Positions 34,119 to 44,239 of a stretch of 64,000 nucleotides of DNA are shown here, piece by piece. Every line of letters begins with the position of its first letter. The first letter of the stretch is position 1. The notes beneath the pieces were generated by a model. It searched no databases. It saw nothing but the letters and a program-made list of their open reading frames with translations, and was not told the DNA's origin. Source of the DNA: Mesostigma viride (Eukaryota > Streptophyta > Mesostigmatophyceae > Mesostigmatales > Mesostigmataceae); the NCBI GenBank assembly GCA_009746045.1, contig RPFO01000584.1, positions 1,367,843 to 1,431,842 on the forward strand, in the 5' to 3' direction. The translations under genes and the position numbers were made by a program.

Positions 34119-34136
34119 CTGCTGGTTGTCTCTTTG
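34119..34136 (+). mobile_element. 18-bp insertion of the short family
   Basis: The insert ctgctggttgtctctttg lies between two atgcta copies (34,113-34,118 and 34,137-34,142). The mirrored site in the left arm (about 28,421-28,431) has a single atgcta and no insert, giving an internal empty-site control. Confidence 0.85.
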
Positions 34137-35271
34137 ATGCTACGTGTGCTGTTGCTTCAAACTTGTTCCTATACACAATCACACTGTCACAAAAACTGGC
34201 GTTCATCCAATACAGAAAACGCCCGCCACAAATTCCAAGCAGGATCTGAACGTAGACTTGGCCGTGATGCTGACCATTTCAAGCAACTTTGAATTACTGG
34301 CAAGCAATGGCGACCGTAACGTCAATCACCAGCACGCAGCACCTGCTATAAGAAAAAATCCAGCAACTACTAGCAAAAGTCAGGTGGGTGACAGGTGCGT
34401 GGGGTATGCAGTCAAGATCAAGCAGTGGAAAACATGGGCACAGTAGTGCTTCCCATCCCACGAACAGCCAAAGTCTCCCTAAAAAATGTGTTCTTGATGC
34501 ACGTTTGATGCACGGGAGCTAATCCAAAGATGTTCCCCAAGGAAATACAGGGAGAGCCTGTGGGGAAAACAGGGGGGAAGCTGCATTGCGGATAATGACC
34601 CACTGTATATGCTCCCGACCCGTTGCCGACCGAAAGCAAATGGTAAGAAACTACCTGGACGGTAATGATGTAATGGAAAGACGTAAGAAGCTTTCCCGAA
34701 CCGACGGAAGGACGACAAAGCGCAGCGTGTAAGGCAGAGGCAGTTGCGTGTTGCTGAAAATGACGTGACCAAAACGGTTGCCGATCATGAAAAACCGGAC
34801 CTCCATCCCGTTGCTGACGGAAACACAGTGTAGAGACGCGGCCTGGCTTGGAAGCAGGACAGTCGATGGAAAAACGTTAGACGAACTTCCCAACCGAAGT
34901 ACTTACAAAAAAATGCAGCGGTAGAGACTGCAGCCTGCCTGCAGTGCAGGAACGCCAACCAGAAGCGAAGGGTTCCTGCGAAATAGAAGGAGACAGGCCG
35001 GAATACAGAGGGTAAAGTATTCCTTGGATGACGTTACGACTCGAAGTGGGTAAAAAATGGAAGTGGCCGACTGAAAAGTCGCTGGCATTTCTGCCCTGGA
35101 TGGAAACGTTGGGTAAGTAAATCGACCCGTTAGCAATAAAATGGGAAGAGCGCCCAGACGAAACAACCGCAGCTTACCCAAGCGAGATGAACTCTTTCTT
35201 GACAGTCGTCCATGCCAACGTCGGCCAGCCCGGGCCAGGTAGCTGCCGCAGCCATGCCGCACCAGAATTTG

Positions 35272-35719
35272 AATTTTGTGCCCGGCAACGTTCCTAAAAT
35301 GCAGGAATGGCTGGGCCGACGGCCGACGCGTGGCCCGTGGCCCATGGCCCGTCGCCCGTGTTTTTACGTGCCTGCGCCTGGCCTGCCTTAACGTTGTTAC
35401 GCCCGCGCACTCCCCAGCCTTGCGCACGCCAGCCTTCATTGCGCACGCTGCGCCGCGCCCAGCCTTGCGCATTCCCAGCCTTGCGCATCCCATTGAATTT
35501 TGTGCCCGGCAACGTTCCTAAAATGCAGGAATGGCTGGGCCGACGGCCGACGCGTGGCCCGTGGCCCATGGCCCGTCGCCCGTGTTTTTACGTGCCTGCG
35601 CCTGGCCTGCCTTAACGTTGTTACGCCCGCGCACTCCCCAGCCTTGCGCACGCCAGCCTTCATTGCGCACGCTGCGCCGCGCCCAGCCTTGCGCATTCCC
35701 AGCCTTGCGCATCCCAGCC
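35272..35719. repeat. 224-bp tandem duplication inside the right arm
   Basis: Two near-identical copies starting near attttgtgcccggcaacgtt, 224 bp apart. The left arm has only one copy. Confidence 0.9.
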
Positions 35720-35765
35720 TTGCGCATCGTCTGAAGAAATCAGTGACTGATGTTTACAAAAACTC

Positions 35766-35774
35766 TTAACAAAA
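35766..35774. repeat. Target-site duplication, right (TTAACAAAA)
   Basis: Exact copy of 27,019-27,027, abutting the inverted terminus ...CAAAAACTC. Confidence 0.9.
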
Positions 35775-36855
35775 CGATTACTGAAGTGCCGAAAGTCGAA
35801 ACACATAGTCAATGCAATGCAGTACAGTACTGTATGGCTGGCGAGTGACTGGAACTGAGGCGCCAGCCGCCAGGCCGCCAGCCAGCTGAAGCCAGAAAAT
35901 GCACACAAGCTGCAGTCTGCACAGTGCACTCTGGTCTCTGGCAGCGGGCCACTTGCCACTTGGCACTTGGCCGGGCTCTACGTACATGCACTATGCAGTC
36001 AGTAAGTCAGTCAGTCATAGTAATACTCATAGTAGTTCTAGTACTAGGGAGGCTTGTGGCGGAACGCCGGCCGGAAGACCGGCTGACACCGCCAATTGTG
36101 GCGTAGCCTGTACTAGAGTGAACTTCAGGCACGGCCACCCTGTGGCGAAACGAAACTACAAAGTAGAACAGCACGGCCAAATTGTGGCTTCTTGGGTGCC
36201 CTGTCCAAGTGGGTGGCACCGCCACATTTTGCCAAAAAAAGTGCCACACCGCCACATTTGGCGGTGTATCGCCACTAAAAAAAACAACCTGGGGTACCTC
36301 AAAGTGAGTGGGGGCTGTGGGGCACCCCTCGATCTAATTAATGATGATTGATCAGTTTACGTAGGCATGTCGGCCCCCGGCCTGCAAGAAGGCCTGATCA
36401 GAATTTTCATCAGCGTATTGCGTCGGCAATGACGGCCAGTGCAGATTTCGATGTTGTAGCTGGTATTGACTTTGATTGTCGTCTCCAGGCTCACGTACGT
36501 TCGTTACAAACCGTGCTCTAGAGACTCCTGCACTGCATGTTCCCGGCCACGTGGGAAAAGGAGCAGCTGAAAGTGATCACGTCCGGATATTAGACCACGC
36601 AGAATTAGGATGTTGGCACGGCCAGCTAAGGTTGCTGGCCGGCCGCAGCTGCTTGGCTGCTCACCGCTAAACCCGGACTAGTGAGCACGCAGTGGCCGAT
36701 GACATAATATATATAGCCGCATTAACGCTGGCTTATATGCTTTTTCATAATCGTGGATAAAGTCCCGGGCATTAATCAATCTCGGCTTGAAATTGGCAAG
36801 CAGTGTTAAGTAAGTACGTAGCTGGGGGATCGGCTTCCAACTTCTGAGCTGCAGT
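35775..36855. other. Upstream region of the CDPK gene with palindromic motifs
   Basis: The part at 36,080-36,265 repeats the ggccac/gtggc motifs seen left of the foldback element. The remainder includes a TATA-like box and presumably the promoter and 5' untranslated region of the CDPK gene. No other gene. Confidence 0.55.
36705..36716 (+). promoter_or_regulatory. TATA-like box upstream of the CDPK gene
   Basis: The motif taatatatatag lies about 140 bp upstream of the CDPK start codon. It is the only clear TATA-like element nearby. No transcription start is known, so this rests on position and composition only. Confidence 0.3.
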
Positions 36856-37140
36856 ATGGGACAGTGCCTTTCGTCCGCGTCCTCTTCCGAGGGCGCTCAT
36901 CATACCCATCGTAGCCCAGCACCAGTAGTACATACTCAGGATGCTGGCAAAGTCGAGCCGAACTGCACAGCACCAACGCCTGGGCCTGCTGTGCCTGCGC
37001 TTGAGGCAGTCGCTCGCCAGGATGACGCCTTGGACATTAGCATTTCCTCCGACCAACATCATCACAATCCCCCGCGCGAGTTCAGAACCATCAAGGATGT
37101 AGATTTCGGCTGGCCTAGGAACTTCTCTGAAAAATACAAG
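36856..37140 (+). CDS. CDPK exon 1 (variable N-terminus)
   Basis: Starts ATG GGA CAG TGC, rich in Pro, Ala and His, and ends EFRTIKDVDFGWPRNFSEKY K in phase 0 before GTACGT. The start is supported by the myristoylation context. Confidence 0.9.
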
Positions 37141-40100
37141 GTACGTATTTATGCTGGATGCTGCTGGCTGTCTTTGCTCCTGAATCAGGGTTGACATTCC
37201 AATTGGTCACAAAGATGCAGGTGTTCAGGTGTATACCATGCGCACTATAGCTAATTAACAGCTGTATCTCATGTTCAAGCTGAAAACCTGGCTATTGGGC
37301 TACCGTGGAACAATGCTGCACGAGGTCATGCAACGGCTGTAATGATGGTTCATGGTTTTGTAACTAACCTTCATGCCACAGCTAGCACACTATGTACGTG
37401 CAGAATCTGAGTTTAAATTCAAGTACTGACTACAGTACGTGAGTTCACACCTAGGACTGCTGACATGCAATAATGCATGCGTGTGTGTAGATGTCGCACT
37501 CGCACGTACCATACCAGTCCACATGTTTCTCCTAATATAGACTAGGACTATGTTTAGACGGGACAATGAACTAGAGTACGAATTGATGAAGGTGGCTACT
37601 TCCAAGTATGTTGCATTATTAGCCGCCTTGCCCATGGTGCATCGGTGGTTTTCAGTTAGGCTCCAAAGAGCTCCAAAGCCCAAAGGGAAGGATGGGATGC
37701 ATCCCATGGATATGACTGGGTGATTGCCTTGTTTGCCAATTTCAAATGGAAATTATGTACGGCTACAACATATTAGCTTGCCCAGCATTAGTCCCAATTG
37801 CGTTCATGCATGCTTGTGCCCAGTGTTACATACATCGCTCTTGGAGGTGGCTCTGTCCCAATGCCTTGCTTTGCATCCCCCAGTAACTGAAGCTGGTCAG
37901 GTCATAGTTGTTGTGGTACTGACCGACTTGCCCGTGCATGCCTGCATGATTGAATCCCGGTATGTTCCATGTGTGTGCACATTTTACTGCCTGCATCCCC
38001 CAGAAGCTCAAAGTGGTCGGCTCAGGCAACTTTGCGATCGTGTACACCGCCAAGGAGCTGTCCTCCGGCATGATCTTTGCGGTCAAGTCGATCGAGAAGC
38101 TCAAAGTTGTCATGAACCCGATCATTTACGACGATGTCATCCGCGAGGTGGCGTGCCTGCGCGCGCTGGACCGGGCGCTCAACGTGGCCTTCTTCTACGA
38201 GGCGTTTGAGGACACCGAGGAGGTCAAGATCGTGCTGGAGTACTGCTCTGGAGGTGAGGCCTTGATGACATAGTCTTTGGGCACTTTTTGGCTGCTCCGA
38301 AGGTGGTCCAGTGCTTGGATCTTGTACGCAGGCGCACGCAAGAAAAGATGCCCGAGCATTTAGCACTTATCCGCACAGCTATCATTGTGGCGGTTCACTG
38401 GCCGTCATCGGCGTGGTCGGCCAGCCAGGCCACTATCACTAACCTCTCGGACCGTTACCATGTACCAGGCTGCCCCTTGTTGCCACCAAGCAAGTAGGGG
38501 AGAGCGAGGAGTCTGGAGCCAGTCCTGACTCGTAAGCGCCACCAAGTAGTCAGCCGCCAAGTAGTCAGTTTAGTCAGCCATCAAGTGGTCAGCCGCCAAG
38601 TAGTCAGAATAGTCAGCCTCCAAGTTATCTGGAGCCAGTCCTGACTCATATGCGTGGACCCGCCCCCTGACCCTGCCCGCTGCCCTGTGCCACCCTGCCA
38701 GGTGACCTCATGAGCCGCATCCGCGAGGAGTCGCGCAACCAGAACTTCACGGAGAAGCGCGTCGCCCGCATCATCAAGTCGTGCCTGCGCATGCTCTCTG
38801 CATGCCACTCCAACGGCATCGTCCACCGCGACGTCAAGCCAGACAACATGCTCTTCCTCGACGACACTGTCGACTCACCGCTCAAGCTGACCGACTTTGG
38901 GCTCTCGACCAAGTGCGGGCCGTACGAGTCGCTGTCCGAGTTTGTTGGGACACCCTTCTTCATGGCACCCGAGGTGAGTGAGTGCGAGGACATGTGCTGC
39001 CGTCTAACTGGGTAGGGGCAACGCTCTTTTGGTTTCGAGTGCATGCAGACTTGAAATATATGCTGGTGTCACATTTATAGGCCTCCCTGCTGCGTGCATG
39101 AGTGTGTTACCTAGATTGACTTGATCACTTCGATACCTCTAGCCTGGATGCAGAGTGGACGTCATCCGTTTGTTCCTCAACCCCCTGGTGGGGAACCCCC
39201 TTTTGCCCGACATGCATGGCTGTCATACGTGCCTTCCTGTGCCCGCCTGCCCGCCTGCCAGGTGTTTAACCACAAGATGTGCCAGAAGAGCGAGGTCTGG
39301 GCGGTCGGCTGCATCATGTACCAGCTGCTGTGCGGCAGCCTGCCCTTCAAGCGGCGCAGCGTGGCGAGCACGTTTGCGGCGATCCGGCGCGGCAATTACA
39401 CCCTGGAGGGCCCCGCGTGGGCCAACGTGTCGAGCACCGCCAAGGAGCTGCTCCAGTGGATGCTGACCGTGTCTGTGCACGACAGGCCCACCGCCAAGGA
39501 GGCGCTTGGTATGTGATGCGGCTGTGTGGCGCGGTTGGAGAGATGCCTTTCATGCATGGGGTGCGGTGCCTTTTAGCCAGAATGATGAATGCAAGTTGCA
39601 ATTTAGTGAGTTTGTACATGAGGAAGGCTGGCTGGTACATCAAGTGAGGACAGTGTACCTTTCAGCAAGCTCGTTGAATCAGATCAGGTAAGGGCAGGGT
39701 GCCTTTCACCACGCTTGTTGTACTATATCAAGCAGGCAGTCTGGCTTGCTTGTGTGTATTATGTGAGGGAAAGGTGCCTTCCAGCCAGCTTGTGTCCATT
39801 GCAGGGGTTTGGTTTGTATCTTACCGTAACAGTGAAGTGTGCCTTTCAGCCAGCTTAATTGGATACCCTATATTGGTTTAGGAGATAACCCAGAGCGTTA
39901 ACCGTTACTGGGCCTTGGCCAGCTGTCTGGGTTGCGGAAAAGGAACAAGCTTATTGCTGCCACCAGGTACGGTTGTTCTGCTGTGATTGTTGCTATTTCA
40001 TCAGCTATTAAGTGCTAGTTTGCTCATTTACTTTTGGAAAGGTGCGGGCAAACAGGGGGGTGCATGGGTCTTAAGGAATGAGGAGTAATGTCTTTTGTAG

Positions 40101-42700
40101 ACTGCTGTCGTTGGTCTCATAGCCATTCCAGAGGTCAGTGGACAGCAAGGCATTTGTGTTTGTTACTGACACCGTCACTACCTAGGGGAGGGGTCTAATC
40201 CCTCCAGGGTCACTGCATGCATCTGCAACCAAGCCATGTGATTTTCCTGTGTCGGCTTCTTACTTGCTGCTATATTTCCCGTCCCTTCACTACCTTGCAA
40301 CCACTGGCCTCTGGTAGTAGATGACTCAAACCCTTCACGCCCGCTCCTCGCACAAATATCTCTCTTTGCGAGGCTTTTGCGTCTTTGCTCCCTATTGGTG
40401 TGCTGATGGATGCTCCTGGGTGTCTGGGACTCATGTGGGTGGGATGAATGGTTTGCGTGGGTTGAATGATGGGCCCCTGCAGAGCATCCTTGGATCCGAA
40501 GTGAGGGCAACTGGTCGGACAAGCCGCTGGATTGGACCATGTTCCAAGTAAGGTGGCCTGCACGGCTCATCAGGCCTGGAGACAAAAGTCTATTAGAAAT
40601 TGATCCTGTTTAAGGAAGCAAATTGGTGGACACAAATGCGACCATGTGGAATGCTTTGCTGGCGCATAATGCTGGCTTCCAGATGCCACAAACCATATTT
40701 CCCATGTGCCGCCCCGTGGCAAACATGTAACAGGCACCTGGGCACCTCATGTAACGCCAGTGCGTCAAGAAGCGTGTCTGTCATGTGGTGCCCCTGCCCC
40801 TGCCCCACATTTCCCCATAGTATGGGTGTACCGGATTTTAGAAAACGGCGATGAAGCCATGGAACTGTACACGGGCTCTTTAACTTGTCTACCTGGTGAT
40901 ATGGCAACATTTCCCTGCATACAGCCAGGCATGAGCGCTTGGTATTCAAACTGTGTGAAAAATATCCGTTTGTTATGATTGCTAAAAGCCCCCATGCCCC
41001 TGGCCGGGCTACTCCTTACTAAGACTGATTACCGATAGCTCCTTTCCCCCACCCGTCTCCCTCTGCCCTCGTTGCCCGCGCGTGGCGCCCTGCAGCGCAT
41101 GCAACAATTCTCCACGATGGAGCATCCGAAGATACTGCAGGTACGCCACAGCCCCCTCGCAGCCACGGTAATGATGCCTCTGATGTTACTTGTCACACCG
41201 CGTGTGATGATGGCTGTAATGATGCCTGTCATGGTGATCGGTGCCTGTCATGATGCCTGTAACGATGTCTGTAATGATGCCTAATGGTGCCTGTCATGGA
41301 GCCTGTTATGATGCCTGTAATCATGGCAGCCTGATATGATGCCAGCTACTGGCATGCGAAGGCATGCATTCCCCTGGCATGCGTGAGGGAGTGGACCGGA
41401 CAATGCAGGACGTTTTTTGTATCTCCGTCCAAGGAAACCATGTGGAAAGGACATATTTGTGTTTCTACGTTAAGTTCTCGGCTGTTTTTTACTGGCCTGC
41501 CTGGTTAGGACAATGGGCACTCTTTCCATGGTCTTACCCTTGGATACCCTTGAGTGCCATGTTGTGCGTTGCCCTGCCGCTCTGGCCTCTTGCTGCTTCT
41601 GTATTCAGTTTTTAGGGTGGCTCTTTTTATTTTTCGCTTTATGAGCGTCCCGGGGTGGGTCTAGGATGATGGCTCTACGATGCGGTAGACCGCCCCGATC
41701 GTGTGGCTGACCTGACTACTGCGTGGTACCCAATGTACCCTTGGTGATGGCGCCACGCCCAGCGCCCAGTTCACACATTGCTCTTACTTCATCGTCAATC
41801 CTTCACGCTCATCTCCGGTCCGAATTATTCCTTGTGTTTCCCCAGATCATGGCCCAGTTCCTGCCCGAGCACGGCCAGATCATCCAGCAGTCGGGCGACC
41901 TGTTTCGGCAGCACGACATCGACAAGGACGGCGTGCTCAACTACCCCGAGTTCCTGAAGATGATCAAGAAGCAGAAGCACAAGGTCACCAACACGGAGCT
42001 GGAGATGCTGTTCAAGCAGGTGCGTAGCGCCTGAAAGCGATAGTAATGATGACATGGTAGCTGTAATCGATGATAATAAAGTAATGACCGCAGACTGATG
42101 ATGCTGGGTAAGTGCCTGCCCTAATTGGCTTCGTCTCTGTGTATTGATTTTTCCTTGCCCCTCGTCCCGTGGTCCCCTTGTCCCCTTGCCCTGTTGGCCC
42201 CTTGGCCCCTCGGCCCCTCGGCCCCTCGGCCCCTCGGCCCTTGGCCCCCCGGCACCTCGGCCCCTCGGCCCCTTGGCCCCTTGGCCCCCATGGCCCCATG
42301 TTTTTCCTCCCCTTGTCTCTCGCAGATCGACATCAACAATGACGGTGCGATCGACGTGCAGGAGTTCACAACGGCGCTCCTGCCTTGGAAGCGCATTAAG
42401 GAAACTGGCCAGTGGGACGAGATCGTGGCGATCACCTTCAAGGCGCTCGACAAGGACAACTCGGGGACCGTGGACCCCGTCGACATCAGCGCGTACATCG
42501 AGATGTCGCCCGAGGCCAGCGCGAGCTACCGCGAGCTGTCCTCGCGGCAGGCGGACCCCGTCAACACAGAGACCGGACTCACGCTCTCGCAGTTCAAGCG
42601 TCGGTTCGGCCTGGAGGCGATGGAGATGATGTCCCTGTTCGAATTCGATTCCCGGCGTCCGGAGCGCATCAGTACAGATAGTGGCAAGCCCGTGTTGTGA
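36856..42700 (+). CDS. Calcium-dependent protein kinase (CDPK), 8 exons, complete
   Basis: Exons are 36856-37140, 38004-38253, 38702-38973, 39262-39508, 40483-40547, 41096-41140, 41846-42019 and 42326-42700. All junctions are GT-AG with matching phases, giving 570 residues. Residues 1-95 form a variable domain with MGQCLSS (Gly2 N-myristoylation, Cys4 palmitoylation), so membrane anchoring is likely. The kinase is at about 96-356: VGSGNFAIVY, FAVKSIEK, HRDVKPDNML, TDFGLST, FFMAPE, EHPWI. The autoinhibitory junction at about 357-410 includes RMQQFSTMEHPKILQ. EF-hand loops are at about 412-423 (DIDKDGVLNYPE), 448-459 (DINNDGAIDVQE) and 488-499 (DKDNSGTVDPVD, with Asp at position 12). A fourth hand is degenerate. 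Calcium binding to the hands would release the junction from the active site. The family is standard in plants, green algae and alveolates. Confidence 0.93.
38004..38253 (+). CDS. CDPK exon 2 (kinase N-lobe)
   Basis: From KLKVVGSGNFAIVY through FAVKSIEK and DVIREVACLRAL (helix C Glu) to the hinge LEYCSG. Ends in phase 1 before GTGAGG. Confidence 0.93.
38516..38653. repeat. Short repeats in CDPK intron 2
   Basis: Units of ccgccaagtagtcag with variants, bracketed by two copies of ggagccagtcctgactc. Confidence 0.8.
38702..38973 (+). CDS. CDPK exon 3 (catalytic loop to APE)
   Basis: Starts with two bases of Gly, then DLMSRIREESRNQNF, HRDVKPDNMLFLDD, LTDFGLSTKCG and VGTPFFMAPE. All catalytic residues are present. 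Phase 0 end before GTGAGT. Confidence 0.94.
39262..39508 (+). CDS. CDPK exon 4 (kinase C-lobe)
   Basis: VFNHKMCQKSEVWAVGCIMY, then LLCGSLPFKRRS and VHDRPTAKEAL. The usual Asp of the DVWS motif is Glu (SEVWAVG), a conservative change. Ends in phase 1 before GTATGT. Confidence 0.92.
39555..39860. repeat. Repeated gtgcctttcagccagc motif in CDPK intron 4
   Basis: Five diverged copies near 39,567, 39,655, 39,699, 39,771 and 39,839. Several end in a pyrimidine tract plus CAG and thus resemble 3' splice sites. Confidence 0.65.
40483..40547 (+). CDS. CDPK exon 5 (end of kinase domain)
   Basis: 65-bp exon completing Glu and coding HPWIRSEGNWSDKPLDWTMF Q. The HPW motif closes the kinase domain. Acceptor TGCAG, donor GTAAGG, ends in phase 0. 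Confidence 0.9.
41096..41140 (+). CDS. CDPK exon 6 (autoinhibitory junction)
   Basis: 45-bp micro-exon coding RMQQFSTMEHPKILQ, which matches the RMKQF-type junction of the family. Acceptor TGCAG, donor GTACGC. Confidence 0.88.
41160..41345. repeat. atgatgcctgt(c/a)-type repeat in CDPK intron 6
   Basis: About ten imperfect copies of a 9-12 bp unit (tgatgcctgtaatga) just after the exon 6 donor. Confidence 0.8.
41846..42019 (+). CDS. CDPK exon 7 (EF-hand 1)
   Basis: 58 codons, IMAQFLPEHGQIIQQSGDLF then HDIDKDGVLNYPEF and LEMLFKQ. A canonical first EF-hand. Phase 0 at both ends. Confidence 0.92.
42326..42700 (+). CDS. CDPK exon 8 (EF-hands 2-4 and stop)
   Basis: IDINNDGAIDVQEFTTALL, then ALDKDNSGTVDPVDISAYI, then a degenerate fourth hand (NTETGLTLSQFKRRF) and the C-terminus TDSGKPVL, TGA at 42,698. 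The intron before it ends in a (ctcggcccc)n run. Confidence 0.92.
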   Translation: MDINNDGAIDVQEFTTALLPWKRIKETGQWDEIVAITFKALDKDNSGTVDPVDISAYIEMSPEASASYRELSSRQADPVNTETGLTLSQFKRRFGLEAMEMMSLFEFDSRRPERISTDSGKPVL

Positions 42701-43203
42701 AGGCAAACCGGACTGTCGTAAGGGCAGGAGTCTGGTTGTGGAGCAGTGTCGTCCTGATGGCCTCCTCTTTTTTTTTTTCATTGGAGGCCACAAAATGCCG
42801 CGGAGTGACTGAGTTGTCAAGCCGGCTGAACTCTTTTTGATGGCCGGCAGCTGGGAAGGGATGGATGTTAGGTCTGGTCGTCGGGCCTGTGACCTGGACG
42901 ACCGTAGCAGTAACAGCAGTGCACATTGCCAGCTCCGGGCCAGGCTGGGTTTCGTATCAGAAAACTGAATCTGTTGTAGTTTGCTAGGCGTGGTGCTGGC
43001 GCCGTCTTGGCAACATGCTGACCAAGCGTGACGAGCTGACTCCAGCTGGCCCTCACGAAGTGCACACACCATGGTCTCGCAAAGTTATTTATAATCTTAA
43101 GTTATTTATTTATTTATGAACATCGCGGCGCGCCAGGCCATGGCAAGGTTTGTTAATAACTCGATGCATTACGTGAGAGACTAGTCCTGGACAGTGGACG
43201 CAT
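42701..43203. other. CDPK 3' flank, no gene seen
   Basis: Contains a T-run (42,769-42,779) and A/T-rich stretches, probably the 3' untranslated region and terminator area. No polyadenylation signal could be assigned. Confidence 0.45.
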
Positions 43204-43218
43204 ATAACATTGCTGCTC

Positions 43219-43475
43219 ACCACTAGACACTCCCGGCCAGTTAGGCTCGAAACACACGCCCTGATCAAGCATGCTGTTTCCGGCCCCACCGTCTAGGTCA
43301 TCTAGTCGCTCTACACGTAAGCCAGCCATAATTTCAATGCACAAGGATACACATTTCCATCACCATTCATCTTCATCATCCTGAACGACTCGAACACGCG
43401 GACAAGATAACGGCAGGCTCGAGCTACCATGGTCCGGATTCTCCCGATTTCTGGCCTGCGCTGGTTGTCTCCTTG
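43219..43475 (+). mobile_element. 257-bp copy of the short GGTTGTCTCYTTG family (longest in window)
   Basis: Flanked by the perfect 15-bp duplication ataacattgctgctc at 43,204-43,218 and 43,476-43,490. It begins accactagacactcccgg and ends ctggttgtctccttg. Its 3' 127 bp match the copy at 30.6 kb. No poly(A) or coding frame. A weak B-box-like taggctcgaaac lies near its 5' end. Confidence 0.9.
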
Positions 43476-43490
43476 ATAACATTGCTGCTC

Positions 43491-44190
43491 CGTGAGCAAA
43501 CCCGCGCCCACCCACCCCCGCTATACCTGCGCGATGCAAGGGTGGTCGCCGCCCGGCTGGCGCTAGTGCAGGCGCCGCGGGAACGACCTGTACCCATACC
43601 ATGAGCGGCTTACTTGAGCATATACTGCTGCACACACGGAGAAGGTGGAGACACTTGCCGCTGAGATTAATCGCCACACGGCCGCCAACCAGCACAAGGC
43701 GGCATGGCGGGCTCTCGACCGTCTCATGCACCGGACGCCGGGAAAACGCAAAGGGCTGACATCCCGGGCACCCCCAGCTTGAATTAACGCCTCGAACTTT
43801 GGTTTTGCTCACAGACCAAATCATCCTGGCTCCTGGAACCCCCCCCCCCCCCGCTCGACCCCGCTGCCGCTGCCCGCCCTGCGGCTAGGCGGGCTAGCCG
43901 CGGCGGACCTAAATATGAGCTAGCCCCCGCAGGCGCCCACCCGCGCTCGAAACGGACTACTTGGTCCCACCGCTCTCCGGCCCCCTGGTGTCCAGACGGC
44001 CCCCACGACGAGTGGACCCCCGGGGAATGGGCTGCTGCCATCTCTGGACCCTCCGCAACGAAGCTGCCATTAAATTAAATTAAATTAAATTGGAACATAT
44101 TTCTGTTAGGAGTACATGTAGCACATATCCCTGATGGGGGTTGTGGGTTAACCCTGGGTATGCCCTTAAATATATTAAGATCTATTAAAT
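43491..44190. other. Non-coding or decayed sequence with possible retroelement debris
   Basis: A frame around 43,620-43,780 (INRHTAANQHKAAWRALDRL-like on the plus strand) looks coding but has no recognised family, and a C-run at 43,840 breaks all frames. Ends in tttaaattaaattaaat and a LINE-tail monomer at 44,094. Confidence 0.4.
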
Positions 44191-44239
44191 CTATTAATTA
44201 ATTAATTAATTAATTAATTAATTAATTAATTAATGCCCT

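Larger units (their letters stand above)
27028..35765. mobile_element. 8.7-kb foldback-type DNA transposon with long inverted arms
   Basis: Both ends start with GAGTTTTTGTAAACATCAG and are flanked by the 9-bp duplication TTAACAAAA. The arms (27,028 to about 29,606, and about 32,244-35,765 inverted) are nearly identical over unique sequence. Each has a subterminal gcgcaaggctggg repeat block and an internal GGAT/GCAT array. A 2.6-kb spacer holds LINE and SINE fragments and a short-family insertion. A 9-bp duplication with long inverted repeats is typical of Mutator-like and FB-type foldback elements. No transposase is visible, so the copy is non-autonomous. Confidence 0.9.
32244..35765 (-). repeat. 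Right arm of the foldback element
   Basis: Inverted copy of the left arm, longer because of an expanded CATCCATG array (32,553-33,577) and a 224-bp tandem duplication (about 35,272-35,719). An 18-bp short-family insertion at 34,119 is absent from the left arm. Confidence 0.88.
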
